Positions 16,628-24,971 of a DNA stretch of 30,281 nucleotides are shown in pieces. The stretch is from JABMRP01 sp964444795 (lineage in GTDB: Bacteria > Planctomycetota > Planctomycetia > Pirellulales > Thermoguttaceae), in the NCBI GenBank assembly GCA_964444795.1, contig CAYUIQ010000089.1:1-30281 (forward strand), read 5' to 3'. The position numbers were made by a program, and so were the translations under genes. The notes under the pieces are model-generated. The model did no database searches, was not told the DNA's origin, and saw only the letters and a program-made list of their open reading frames with translations. The stretch's first letter is position 1. Each line of letters starts with the position of its first letter.

Positions 16628-19600
16628 ATGACGTTGCTGCCCAACTGGTGTGTGCGCCGTCCTGTAATTCTCCCGTTTTTGTTGACCGCCCTTCTGGTGC
16701 AGTCTGCCGGGGGAGCCGAAGTCAACGAGTCGGCCCGGCGTTTGCCGGTAGCCTATGAGGTCGACGTGGTCGTCCTCGGCGGCGGAACCGGGGCCGTGGC
16801 GGCGGCGACCGCGGCGGCCGAGCAAGGGGCCAAAGTCTTCCTGGCTGCCGAGCGGCCCTATCTGGGCGACGACATGACGGCCACCTTGCGACTGTGGCTC
16901 GATGAGGGCGAAACGCCCGCCTCGCCGCTGGCGCAGCAGATTTTCGCCGACGACCTGGTCCCAGGCGGCACCCCCGATCCCAACCGGATCCGCTGCTCCT
17001 ACGAAGCCGATCTACCCAGTTCGCCCGTCCATCGCGACACCAATCCACCGTCGCGGCTGACCGACGGCGCTTGGGGAATTCCGTCGAGTCAAAGCGTTCA
17101 GTACGATGGGAGCGTGGAGATTATCGCCGATCTGGGCAAGTCGCAAGCGGTCGCAGCGGCTCGCATGATGGTTTTCAACCGTGGCGGATCGGGCCTTCGA
17201 GAAACCTTATTTCGGGTCGAGTCGATCTCCGTCTCCTCCAGCAACGACAAGACCAACTGGAAGGAAGTCGGCTCGCTGAACAATAAGCGGCGGGAAGACG
17301 AGTGCTGCATCACTCTGGAACTGCCCGTTTCGGCCACCGCCCGTTATCTCAAATTCCAGGTGTCCAAGAGCGACGACGTGGACCGGATCCTGCTGGGCGA
17401 GCTAGAAATCATCCGTCCAGCGTCAGAACCGACCCAGGATGCACCCTCAGGGCTACAGCGACCCCCTCGCCCGATGCATGTCAAGCGGGTTCTCGACAAC
17501 GCGCTGCTGGAGGCGGGCGTCGAGTTCCTCTACAGTTGCTTGCCCACCGATGTGCTCCGCGACCCCCAGGGCAACCCGTGCGGCATTGTCATGGCCAATC
17601 GGGCCGGCCGTCAGGCCGTGTTGGCCAAGGTGGTGATCGACGCCACGGAACGTGCGGCGGTGACACGGATGGCCGGGGCCCGATTTCGGCCCTTCCCTGG
17701 TGGCGTGCAAACGCTCCGGCGCACGGTCATCGGCGGCGAGATACAGAGCGGCCCGGAGATGAGGGCCCGGATCGCGGCCGTTCCCTATCGCGGACGCCAT
17801 CCCAACGCCGCCAAGACGGCCAGCGGCGATTTCGCGGTGATCGAGTATGCGTTGCGATTGCCGCTTGCCGGCGATACACCGGCCGCCTGGGCTCAGGCCG
17901 AACAGCAAGCCCGGACGTTGACGTATCATCCCGAGCAGCAATTCACCGCCGACAACTTTTTCCAGGTCGCTGCTGATCCGATGATCGGCCGGGAGAGTTC
18001 GACCGGGCCGTGGGGCGGCGCCGAAGCAGTCCCGCTGGATGCGTTGCGTCCGGCGGCCGTCTCGCGGTGGTACGTGCTCGGTGGCTGTGCGGACGTTTCC
18101 CGAGAACAGGCCGAGAAACTGCTCCGCCCGTTGGCTCAAATCGACCTCGGCACGCGGGTTGGCCAAGCGGCGGCCGCTGAAGCGAAAGCTCTGCCCGCGG
18201 TGCGCGACGCACGGCTTTCCGGAACCCCCACCGACAAGCCGGTCGCCCCGGGCGACGTCCACGAGTTTCTCACCGGGGTCCGGCCCGTGCAGGACCTGCC
18301 CACCGTCGCACAGACCGCCCGAGCGCTGCCCGTGTTCGGAAAGTACGATGTCGTGGTGGTCGGCGGCGGAACCGGCGGAGCGCCGGCGGGGATCGGTGCG
18401 GCTCGAGCCGGCGCCAAGACGCTGGTCGTCGAATACCTTCACTGTCTGGGGGGTGTCGGAACCACCGGGGCTATTTCCAAGTATTATTGGGGAAATCGCG
18501 TCGGATTTACCGCCACGATCGAAGGGGGACACGCCTGGGTCATCGAACAGAAGCAGGAGTGGTTCCGCCAGGAGTTACTCAAGGCGGGGGCCGACATCTG
18601 GTTCGGCACCATCGGCTGCGGTGCCTTCGTCGAAGACGGCAAGGTGGTCGGCGTCGTGGTCGTTACGCCGCAAGGCAGGGGGATCGTGCTGGCCGACGTG
18701 GTCATCGATTCGACCGGCAATTCCGACATCGCCGCCGCGGCCGGCTCCGATTGCCTCTATACCGACGAGACCGAGTTCGGTATGCAGGGCACCGGCCTGC
18801 CGCCACGGATGCTCGGCGCCACCTACACCAATACCGACTTCACCATTACCGACGAGACCGACGTGGTCGATATGTGGCACCTGTTCGTCTTCGCCAAGGA
18901 CAAGTACGACCAGGCCTTCGACCAGGGCCAGTTGATCGACACCCGGGAGCGGCGCCGGATCGTGGGCGATTACACGATGACCGTGTTGGACCAGATGAAC
19001 CGGCGAACCTATCCGGACACAATCACGCAAGCCTATAGCAATTTCGACACGCACGGTTTCACGATCCATCCGTTTTTCATGCTCAATCATCCCGAGCACG
19101 GGGGGATCCGCGTCAACATTCCCTATCGCTGCCTGCTTCCCAAGGGGTTGCGGGGGATTTTGGTCACCGGCCTGGGAATCAGCGTCCATCGCGATGCGGT
19201 GCCCCTGGTGCGGATGCAGCCGGATATCCACAACCAGGGCTATGCCGCCGGGACCGCCGCGGCGATGGCCGTCCGGCAGAAGGTTGAACCGCGGCAGATC
19301 GATTTCCGCAAGCTGCAGGAACACCTGATCGAGATCGGCAATCTGCACGAGAGTGTGCTGACCGACGAAGATTCGTACCCCCTGCCGGTGGAGAAGGTCG
19401 TCGAGGCGGTAGGCACGGTCAAGGACGGATTCAAGGGTTGCGCCGTGATTCTCACCCAGCCCGAGCAGGCCCTGCCGCTGTTGCGCGAGGCCTATGCGGC
19501 GGCCGAGGGCAAGGACAAGCTGACCTACGCACGGCTGCTCTGCACGATGGGCGACGCCACCTCGCTGGAGACCGTGTTGGCCGAGATCGAGAAGATTTCG

Positions 19601-20107
19601 GAGTGGGACAAGGGCTGGAACTACCAGGGGATGGGCCAATTCGGCCGGGCGATGAGCCCGTTGGACGAGCTGATCGTGGCCGCCGGCCGTACGGGTGACC
19701 GTCGGGCCGTGCCGGTGATTCTGGAAAAGGCGGAGATGCTCACCCCGAGCCACGATTTCTCGCATCATCGGGCCGTGGGACTGGCGCTTGAGTTGATCGG
19801 CCATCCGACCGCCGCGCAGCCGCTGGCCGAACTGCTCGGTCAGCCCGGCATCAGCGGCTACGTCCACCGCACCATCGAAGACGCCCGCCTCCAAGACGGC
19901 GGAAAAGCCAGCGGCACCAACGCCGTGGGCACGCGACGCAACTCGCTCCGCGAACTGATGCTCGCCCGGGCACTCTACCGCTGCGGCGATTACAACGGTG
20001 TGGGAGAAAAGACCCTGCGAGCCTACGTCGAAGACCTCCGTGGACATCTGTCTCGCCACGCCGATGCGATACTCCGGTCGGGTAAAGGTGAGAAGCCGAT
20101 ATTTTGA
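16628..20107 (+). CDS. Exported double FAD-dependent oxidoreductase with discoidin-like insert
   Basis: The 1159-aa protein starts at ATG 16628 with CGGAGG upstream and an N-terminal signal (RRPVILPFLLTALLVQSAGGA). A first FAD Rossmann motif VVVLGGGTGAVAAA is at about 47-60. Residues about 135-265 (SRLTDGAWG, RVESISVSSSNDKTNWKEVG, ARYLKFQVSK) resemble a discoidin/F5-8 type C sandwich. Residues about 280-350 return to the FAD fold (LDNALLEAGVEFLYSCLPTD, VVIDATERAAV). A second complete FAD motif, VVVVGGGTGGAPAG, is at about 573-590, followed by LGGVGTTGAISKYYWG. The last roughly 200 residues are HEAT-like helices. It looks like two FAD_oxidored (PF12831-type) units fused head to tail, the first interrupted by a carbohydrate-binding-like domain. 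Planctomycete relatives are often called xanthan lyase-like or FAD-dependent oxidoreductases. Substrate is unknown, possibly a polysaccharide-derived sugar. Confidence 0.88.
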   Translation: MTLLPNWCVRRPVILPFLLTALLVQSAGGAEVNESARRLPVAYEVDVVVLGGGTGAVAAATAAAEQGAKVFLAAERPYLGDDMTATLRLWLDEGETPASPLAQQIFADDLVPGGTPDPNRIRCSYEADLPSSPVHRDTNPPSRLTDGAWGIPSSQSVQYDGSVEIIADLGKSQAVAAARMMVFNRGGSGLRETLFRVESISVSSSNDKTNWKEVGSLNNKRREDECCITLELPVSATARYLKFQVSKSDDVDRILLGELEIIRPASEPTQDAPSGLQRPPRPMHVKRVLDNALLEAGVEFLYSCLPTDVLRDPQGNPCGIVMANRAGRQAVLAKVVIDATERAAVTRMAGARFRPFPGGVQTLRRTVIGGEIQSGPEMRARIAAVPYRGRHPNAAKTASGDFAVIEYALRLPLAGDTPAAWAQAEQQARTLTYHPEQQFTADNFFQVAADPMIGRESSTGPWGGAEAVPLDALRPAAVSRWYVLGGCADVSREQAEKLLRPLAQIDLGTRVGQAAAAEAKALPAVRDARLSGTPTDKPVAPGDVHEFLTGVRPVQDLPTVAQTARALPVFGKYDVVVVGGGTGGAPAGIGAARAGAKTLVVEYLHCLGGVGTTGAISKYYWGNRVGFTATIEGGHAWVIEQKQEWFRQELLKAGADIWFGTIGCGAFVEDGKVVGVVVVTPQGRGIVLADVVIDSTGNSDIAAAAGSDCLYTDETEFGMQGTGLPPRMLGATYTNTDFTITDETDVVDMWHLFVFAKDKYDQAFDQGQLIDTRERRRIVGDYTMTVLDQMNRRTYPDTITQAYSNFDTHGFTIHPFFMLNHPEHGGIRVNIPYRCLLPKGLRGILVTGLGISVHRDAVPLVRMQPDIHNQGYAAGTAAAMAVRQKVEPRQIDFRKLQEHLIEIGNLHESVLTDEDSYPLPVEKVVEAVGTVKDGFKGCAVILTQPEQALPLLREAYAAAEGKDKLTYARLLCTMGDATSLETVLAEIEKISEWDKGWNYQGMGQFGRAMSPLDELIVAAGRTGDRRAVPVILEKAEMLTPSHDFSHHRAVGLALELIGHPTAAQPLAELLGQPGISGYVHRTIEDARLQDGGKASGTNAVGTRRNSLRELMLARALYRCGDYNGVGEKTLRAYVEDLRGHLSRHADAILRSGKGEKPIF

Positions 20108-20355
20108 GAGACGACTATACGGCTAATCCGCATAATTCACGGCCCTGGGAATTGCGTGACACACTGTCGTAGCTAGTTTCTGTTGATGAATTCCAAAAGA
20201 GGAGGATCCGGTCGAAAGATGGAGGTCCGGCGGGTAGGTGGTATTGCCAAAGAAAAACGCATCGTTATCCTTTTGAAAACACAACTACGCCGCAAGGGCT
20301 TTTGCACGCTTGCCGGAAGGACACCTCGTTTCAAGGGTCCGAGTCGAACGTGTTC

Positions 20356-20380
20356 GTTGAACGAAGCCGCTTCGTTCAAC
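20356..20380. repeat. Perfect 12-bp-arm hairpin at the outer end of the left inverted repeat
   Basis: GTTGAACGAAGC and GCTTCGTTCAAC flank a single central C. The right arm of the hairpin runs into the left inverted repeat and ends GTTCAACAG, a near match of the GTTAACAG found at the equivalent place on the right. Confidence 0.8.
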
Positions 20381-20542
20381 AGTGTGAGAGCGCCAGCCCG
20401 TCGATCTCCCGACAATTTTCCGCGACCGGTTCCTTTCGATTTTGGCCGGACCGAAAGGGATGGGAATCGCTAAGTCCTTTCCCCACAGCCACTTCCGGAT
20501 CTCGTTTCAAAGAGACTCGTTCGAAGAGGGTTGCGTACGGGG
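20380..20542 (+). repeat. 163-bp inverted repeat, left arm
   Basis: The reverse complement of 21301-21463 matches this stretch over 163 bp without gaps, with about 11 differences (93%). It begins CAGTGTGAGAGCGCC and ends TTGCGTACGGGG. It contains its own stem (CCTTTCG..CGAAAGG), so it can fold alone or pair with the other arm. The inner end is a G run. Confidence 0.9.
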
Positions 20543-20683
20543 AGGGGGGTGTTCGTCTTGCTTGCGCCAACACCCTATTTGCTCAAGCGGCTGCTTCTGT
20601 CGGCGCGAACGGCCTACTATACTGCGGATTATCTATTAGGGTATTCTAATCACTATTATGACAGGTTCAATAGCAGGTAAAAC

Positions 20684-21118
20684 TTGGAGACAGTGCTCTT
20701 AGACAACGGATCAGAAACCGTCGTGAAGAACGGGAGGCAGAGAACCCAACACGATGGCTTGGGCGAGGTATACTTGCCGCCTGAAACACGCTGCGTGCAG
20801 TGCGTATTAGACGGCTACAAATGCGGGCAAGAGGATTCGTCGGTCTGGGATACCAGGGGCACAGCGCACGCAGTCTCAGACAAGTTACCTATTTCTGGTT
20901 GCGATGCCCCAATTCTCAATGTGACTGGCCGATGGGAACACTGGTTGCGCCGTTTAGACCTGGACTTCTTTCGGACACTAATGACGGCACATTCTCACGA
21001 CATTCTGAGTCCGCTAGAGGAATTGGACAAGAGAGTAGAGGCGCTGGCATACGACAACCCGAGGCCCGCAATAACCGATATGCTCAAGAAGTTTCCGCCA
21101 TTCAGCAAGAGAGTGTGA
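20684..21118 (+). CDS. Unknown protein inside the inverted-repeat cassette
   Basis: This is a frame of up to 144 aa starting at TTG 20684 (a GTG at 20693 is an alternative). I do not recognise it. A short cysteine cluster is seen in TRCVQCVLDGYKCGQ. The C-terminal half (DFFRTLMTAHSHDILSPLEE, DKRVEALAYDNPRPAITDML) is predicted helical and amphipathic and has a natural amino-acid composition, which is the main reason to treat it as coding. No strong ribosome site precedes it. Its stop is immediately followed by the ATG of the next frame, so the two may form a small operon. Codon use and GC are unlike the neighbouring chromosomal genes. Confidence 0.4.
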   Translation: METVLLDNGSETVVKNGRQRTQHDGLGEVYLPPETRCVQCVLDGYKCGQEDSSVWDTRGTAHAVSDKLPISGCDAPILNVTGRWEHWLRRLDLDFFRTLMTAHSHDILSPLEELDKRVEALAYDNPRPAITDMLKKFPPFSKRV

Positions 21119-21373
21119 ATGGCATTCAGGCGCCAAGATGAACAGGACTTGCCTTTCGACGAAGAAGTCAGGAGGGCGGTGGGCGTATTTAGGTCTGATC
21201 TGCATCTGAGTTCCATTAGGCTAGAAGAGTTGGGTTACAAGTGCGGTGATGCAGTTGTGCATGCATCACCGGCGCTAATACACCGGATCGTCTCGGAGCT
21301 CCCCGTACGCAACCCTCTTCGAACGAGTCTCTTTGGAACGAGATCCGGAAGTGACCGCAGGGAAAGGACTTAG
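21119..21373 (+). CDS. Unknown small protein running into the right inverted repeat
   Basis: This 84-aa frame has its ATG directly after the stop of the previous frame (TGAATG). Residues 1-60 (FDEEVRRAVGVFRSDLHLSS, RLEELGYKCGDAVVHASPAL) look like ordinary alpha-helical protein and share GYKCG with the preceding frame. From about residue 61 the sequence is translated repeat DNA and is basic and low quality, which suggests that the original 3' end was replaced when the repeat arrived, or that the frame is not real. Function is unknown. Confidence 0.35.
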   Translation: MAFRRQDEQDLPFDEEVRRAVGVFRSDLHLSSIRLEELGYKCGDAVVHASPALIHRIVSELPVRNPLRTSLFGTRSGSDRRERT

Positions 21374-21463
21374 CGATTCCCATCCCTTTCGGTCGGGCCA
21401 AGATCGAAAGGAACCGGTCGCGGAAAATCGTCGCGAGATCGACGCGCTGGCGCTCTCAGACTG
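21301..21463 (-). repeat. 163-bp inverted repeat, right arm
   Basis: Partner of 20380-20542 in opposite orientation. Several differences between arms fall in pairs inside local stems (for example CCCG/CCC in one arm and GCG/GCG in the other). Together the arms enclose about 760 bp with the two unknown frames. Confidence 0.9.
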
Positions 21464-21532
21464 TTAACCCAGAGAGCGATTTTCGGGGGGTATCGAACTA
21501 AATGCAATCGGGTTAACAGCCAAAGAGAGCGC
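21450..21532. repeat. Head-to-head GTTAAC / GAGAGCGC palindromic junction
   Basis: GCGCTCTC-aga-CTGTTAACCC (21450-21470) is mirrored by GGGTTAACAG-ccaaa-GAGAGCGC (21510-21532). The 10-bp and 8-bp blocks are perfect inverted matches with unequal spacers. The left half belongs to the end of the inverted repeat; the right half starts the next block. A further AGAGAGCG at 21471-21478 lets the left half form a local CGCTCTC..GAGAGCG hairpin. Confidence 0.8.
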
Positions 21533-21639
21533 GACTTGAGGATTGCCGGCCATGACGGCTGTTCCTCGGCCTTGCGGCGGGGTACAAAAAGGTTGTCACC
21601 TTTGCACTTTCACCCCTGAATTCCCGGTATTTTACCACG

Positions 21640-22092
21640 ATGAGCCGCATCTTTCAGCCCCTGCTGTTTCTCCTCGCCCGCTGCACTCGAAACGAGTTGA
21701 TCCGTCAGATCGAATTCCTCAAAGCCGAGAACCAGATACTCCGCCAGCGGGTGCCGAAGAAGCGGATATTCCTGTCCGACGACGAGAAGTCACGGCTGAT
21801 CGATCTGGGGCAGGCGATCGGGCCTGCGCTGCGGCACTTGCTTTCGATCGTCAGCTACGCGACCTACCGGCGGTGGGTTCGCAATACCTCCGGCGATTGC
21901 CCGAAGCCGAAGAAGATGGGGCGGCCGAGGACCAAGAAAGAAATCCGCGAGCTGATCCTGAAACTGGCCCACGAGACGGGCTGGGGCTACACCCGGATCA
22001 TGGGTGAGCTCAAGAAGCTCGGGATCAAGCCGCCGTCACGCACGACGGTCAAAAACATCCTCAAGGAAAACGGCTTCGATCCGGGCCCCACC
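21640..22092 (+). pseudogene. Truncated DDE-type integrase-like transposase (N-terminal 150 residues)
   Basis: It starts MSRIFQPLLFLLARCTRNEL and contains a helix-turn-helix/leader region (IRQIEFLKAENQILRQRVPKKRIFL, TGWGYTRIMGELKKLGIK, TTVKNILKENGFDPGP). This resembles the N-terminus of single-frame IS3/rve-core transposases that I associate with planctomycetes. Family similarity stops at residue 150 (GFDPGP); beyond that the frame translates the reverse strand of hsdR. The entire catalytic DDE core is missing, so it cannot be active. The 50 bp before the ATG include GGTACAAAAAGGTTGTCACC, which could be the remains of the element's left end. Confidence 0.8.
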
Positions 22093-22953
22093 GACCGGTG
22101 GCTTGAGTGCCGTCTTTACCGATTCTCGCGCATTGCGAACGGCTCGGAACTGGTGATACCCGGCCACCTTCTTGACGATCTCGCCACTGCGATCGTCCTC
22201 CTCGAAGGTCACGCAGTGCCGCACGTAGTCCAACAGACGCGACGGTTCGAACAGACCCTTAATAGCCACTTCCAGGGTCGGCCGACCGGGGTTGTGATAG
22301 TCTTCGACGGATCGCCACGGCGAAAACCGATCCTTGCCGGCTGTCAGCGAGCCGACCCGCGTTGAGTCGCCATCGCTGATCACCAGCAGTTCGTTGTACA
22401 CGAATAACGTCGGGATCTTGTCCTTGTAGTCCTGAAGCTGCCGATACGCCGTCCACGGGTCGGCCTGCTCGTCGGTCGGATCCTTAAGCTCGATCACCAC
22501 ACTCGGCAGACCGTTTAGGAACACCACCAGATCTGGACGCCGGGGCGTGTTGCCACACTTGACCGTGAACTGGTTGACCACCAGCAGGTCGTTTTGCCGT
22601 GGCTCGGCGAAATCCACCAGCCATGCCTTATCGCCGCGCGTTTCACCTTGCTCGTCGCGATACTCGACATCGATGCCGTCGGTCAACAGGCGATGGAACC
22701 AGCGGTTGTTCTGCTTGAGCGTCGGCTCCGGCGGGCGAGTCACGACTCGCATCGCCTGCTCGATGGCGTCCTCTGTCAGGTGGCTGTTGATCCTGCGAAG
22801 AGCGGCGCGGAGGCGAGGTTCAAGAACAACGTCCTCGTAGCTTGCCCGCTGCGGTGAGTCAGCCCCGGGTGAAATGTCGGCGCCCTTGTGGACGTCAAAG
22901 CCGAGCGCCTCGCACCAACCGAGTGCAGCCTGTTCGACGACAGCTTCTTTCAT
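22090..22953 (-). pseudogene. hsdR: Type I restriction enzyme R subunit, N-terminal nuclease part only
   Basis: About 288 residues of a subunit that normally exceeds 900 remain. They include the PD-(D/E)xK nuclease: D141 in RRPDLVVFLNGLP and E155-x-K157 in VVIELKD. The end has the typical lead-in to the motor, EIVKKVAGYHQFRAVRNA. Homology stops at KPPVGG, just before the usual helicase Walker A region (a WHTQGSGKS-type motif in relatives). The DNA there switches to the end of the transposase fragment on the other strand. Without a translocase it cannot restrict DNA in the normal way. Its ATG overlaps the abortive-infection-like gene stop by 4 bp, showing the old operon. Confidence 0.88.
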
Positions 22954-23669
22954 CCGGCATCCTCCTCGGTTCCGTTGCCGTTGGCCGCTGTGTCCTGATC
23001 CTGTTTGAACTGAATCAGCGCCGCACGATACGCGTTAAAGTCCGTGCGAAAGAGCGCTTCGCTGGCCACCAACGGAACCTCCAGCACGTCGAACGGGCCG
23101 AAGTCGTTGTCAATGAAGTCGTCGAACTCCTGGTGTTCGCCATACCGAAACCGCGTTAGCGGGTCACGCTGAGCCGAACGTAGGTGTGTCTTGAAGAGCA
23201 GACCGACGACGGCATCAGTTGCCCGAGCCAGAATCTCGGCATACCGCGAGTCAAGCAGTGGTGAGTATGCGTCCGCACCATGCGCCGCGGAGCCGTGAGC
23301 GTTGCGGATCGTCATAACACCTTGGATAATCTGATTCAATCCACGAACAAGTGAGTCCGCACCACGGCGCAACGTAGTGTCTACGCTTCCGTCGTCGGAC
23401 GGCGCAAGATTGAGGTATTTGAGAGATTCGGAGACGAGTTTTGGCGATTCCCATGCGGCATCCACGGGGACATTGCGGTCAGTGAGGATAGTCTTGCAGG
23501 TGGTTTCTATGATCGTACGGCAAAAAGAGACCACGACCCCCGGCTTGTCGGGGATTGCCTCTTCCAGCGCCTCAACTTGTTCGCGGATGCGAAGCGACTC
23601 GGGGTGTGAATCGAGCAGTTCATGGCACGCCGGAAGCAATCCAGTTGACCCGTTGGAGCTATCTGCCAT
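22950..23669 (-). CDS. Abortive infection family (Abi-C-like) protein
   Basis: This 239-aa protein is helical and cytoplasmic. The C-terminal region of the family is recognised by VMTIRNAHGSAAHG (R122-N-x-H-G..H-G), the conserved R-N-x2-G-x-x-H-G string of the Abi-C group. It is often encoded inside type I restriction operons. A biochemical activity is not established from sequence; it might be an RNase-type HEPN relative because an R-x4-6-H arrangement is present, which is inference. ATG at 23669 with AGGAG 7 bp upstream is preferred over one 18 bp earlier. The start overlaps the hsdS end and the stop overlaps the hsdR start, so it was translated with the restriction genes. It looks intact although both neighbours are broken. 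Confidence 0.8.
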   Translation of the reverse strand: MADSSNGSTGLLPACHELLDSHPESLRIREQVEALEEAIPDKPGVVVSFCRTIIETTCKTILTDRNVPVDAAWESPKLVSESLKYLNLAPSDDGSVDTTLRRGADSLVRGLNQIIQGVMTIRNAHGSAAHGADAYSPLLDSRYAEILARATDAVVGLLFKTHLRSAQRDPLTRFRYGEHQEFDDFIDNDFGPFDVLEVPLVASEALFRTDFNAYRAALIQFKQDQDTAANGNGTEEDAG

Positions 23670-24522
23670 CTGAATCTCCTGTGGCACCAGGAACCCGAAT
23701 CTCGCCAGAGATTAGCTTGGGCAATAGGTCGTCGCGCATCGCAAGAAGAACGCGGTTTTCTCGCTTGTTTGCCGCAATCGTTGCGAACAGATGCTCTACG
23801 ATTCCGCCGAATGCCTCGACGACGACGTCTGATGCTCGAATTGAAGTGAAGTGAGATAGCGAGGAAACCGGAACGCGTTGGCGACCGCTTGTTCCGGTCA
23901 TGTTCGAGATTGCGAAATCCCGAAAAGGGGCAGACCGCGCAAGGCAATAGGCGTAGATTTCGGGCAACGGTGGACGCGGGCGGAATACGATGTACTCGGT
24001 CGACCCCCATCCAATCGTGTCGTTCGGAAGGAAGTCGACGAATGCCGTCTTTCCGTTCTCCAAACATGGAGTGATCCGAGCAACGAGTGTGTCGCCGTTC
24101 TTAAAACGCATCCCCGACCCAAACGGCCGATCCGTCCAATGATCAGGTGCGTGCCCCTGAGTGGGCATGTCGGCCATCGCCAAGTAGGGAGCATTTTCCC
24201 CTTTTCTCAGTGTGCGACGCGGATTGATTTCAAAGAGCAAATCTAGTGAAGCGTCTTCCCACCCATCCGGAATCTCTCCGATTCGGGACTCCACGAATTG
24301 GTTGGGGAGTTGGGCGAAGATCTCCTGGGGCATGCCGGGGAAACTGGTGGCGCCGGCGGCTTTGGCTTTGACCGGCTCGAAGTCGATGAACCACGCCTTG
24401 AAGATCGCCCGCGTCATTCCTTCCAACGCCCGATTCATCCGTCGATTCAACTCGATCTTGTCGTCGAGCGCGCCCAGGACCTCAGCGATATGTTTCTGCT
24501 CCGGGACGCGAGGTACTGTAAG
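23659..24522 (-). pseudogene. hsdS: Type I restriction specificity subunit, 5'-truncated
   Basis: The fragment begins near the central conserved region: VPEQKHIAEVLGALDDKIEL, then NRRMNRALEGMTRAIFKAWF and DFEPVKAK. It continues through a full second target-recognition domain (SRIGEIPDGWEDASLDLLFE to about residue 230) and the distal conserved helix (LLAMRDDLLPKLISGEIRV). The first target-recognition domain, about 150-180 residues, is missing, and upstream DNA carries an unrelated + strand gene. No hsdM is present either. A half-length HsdS can dimerise in some systems, but with no methylase here modification activity is unlikely. The reading frame could start at a spurious upstream ATG (24630); nothing before about 24522 resembles HsdS. 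Confidence 0.85.
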
Positions 24523-24524
24523 TG

Positions 24525-24959
24525 ATGTTTGGTACGACGCCGTGTGAATTGCCTGACAGTTTGCGCGTGGCCGGCGACGTGCTTGAACGCATCGTCCAAA
24601 GCGATAACGCTTCACGTTCACCAACGGCATTTGGGAAAATGGTGTCGTTGATGCGTACCGAACGGAAGTTGACGATCGAGCAACTCGCCGAGAAGACCGA
24701 TTTGGACATCGATGAGCTTCAGGAGATTGAATTATGTCCAGACAACACTCCCGAGCCGATGGCCGTTTCGGTCCTCGCCGAGTTCTTCAAGCTCTCACCG
24801 AAGAAGCTTCAACGATTGGCCGGACTCGCCCGGGAGTCGGTCGACGATGAGATTAAGGACTCGCTCGGAATCGCGGCCGGCGCTAAACCAGAATTCAGTC
24901 AACTGACCAGACAGCAACGCAGACTTTTTTATCAATGGGTGAAGTACCTTCGTAAGTAG
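24525..24959 (+). CDS. XRE-type helix-turn-helix protein paired with ImmA-like peptidase
   Basis: This protein of about 144 aa has a Cro/CI-type domain at about 36-85 (FGKMVSLMRTERKLTIEQLA, EKTDLDIDELQEIEL). The C-terminal part (FFKLSPKKLQRLAG, LTRQQRRLFYQWVKYLRK) is helical. It probably represses its own operon or acts as antitoxin to the next gene 12 bp downstream. In Bacillus ICEBs1 and phage models, an ImmA-type protease cleaves such a repressor. The start is uncertain: ATG 24525 coincides with the point where hsdS homology ends, has no clear ribosome site and may be a secondary start after rearrangement. Internal Met codons near residue 39 would still keep the HTH. Confidence 0.75.
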   Translation: MFGTTPCELPDSLRVAGDVLERIVQSDNASRSPTAFGKMVSLMRTERKLTIEQLAEKTDLDIDELQEIELCPDNTPEPMAVSVLAEFFKLSPKKLQRLAGLARESVDDEIKDSLGIAAGAKPEFSQLTRQQRRLFYQWVKYLRK

Positions 24960-24971
24960 GAGTGAACGTGA

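Larger units (their letters stand above)
20108..20683. other. Left edge of the accessory island
   Basis: No gene is supported. GC falls relative to the gene before it. The stretch holds a 25-nt palindrome (20356-20380) and the left arm of a long inverted repeat (20380-20542). I see no tRNA fragment or integrase gene marking an insertion point. Confidence 0.5.

Noticed and set aside
18575..20059. 494-aa minus-strand frame opposite the FAD protein
   Set aside because: His/Arg/Gly-rich shadow of a GC-rich gene with no motif; the + strand frame has clear domains.
21298..21330. GCTCCCCG plus TTCGAAC as a tRNA fragment or att site matching the tRNA-Asn end
   Set aside because: Only 8 bases match the tRNA 3' end, and no T stem or acceptor can be folded; the stretch is part of the inverted repeat.
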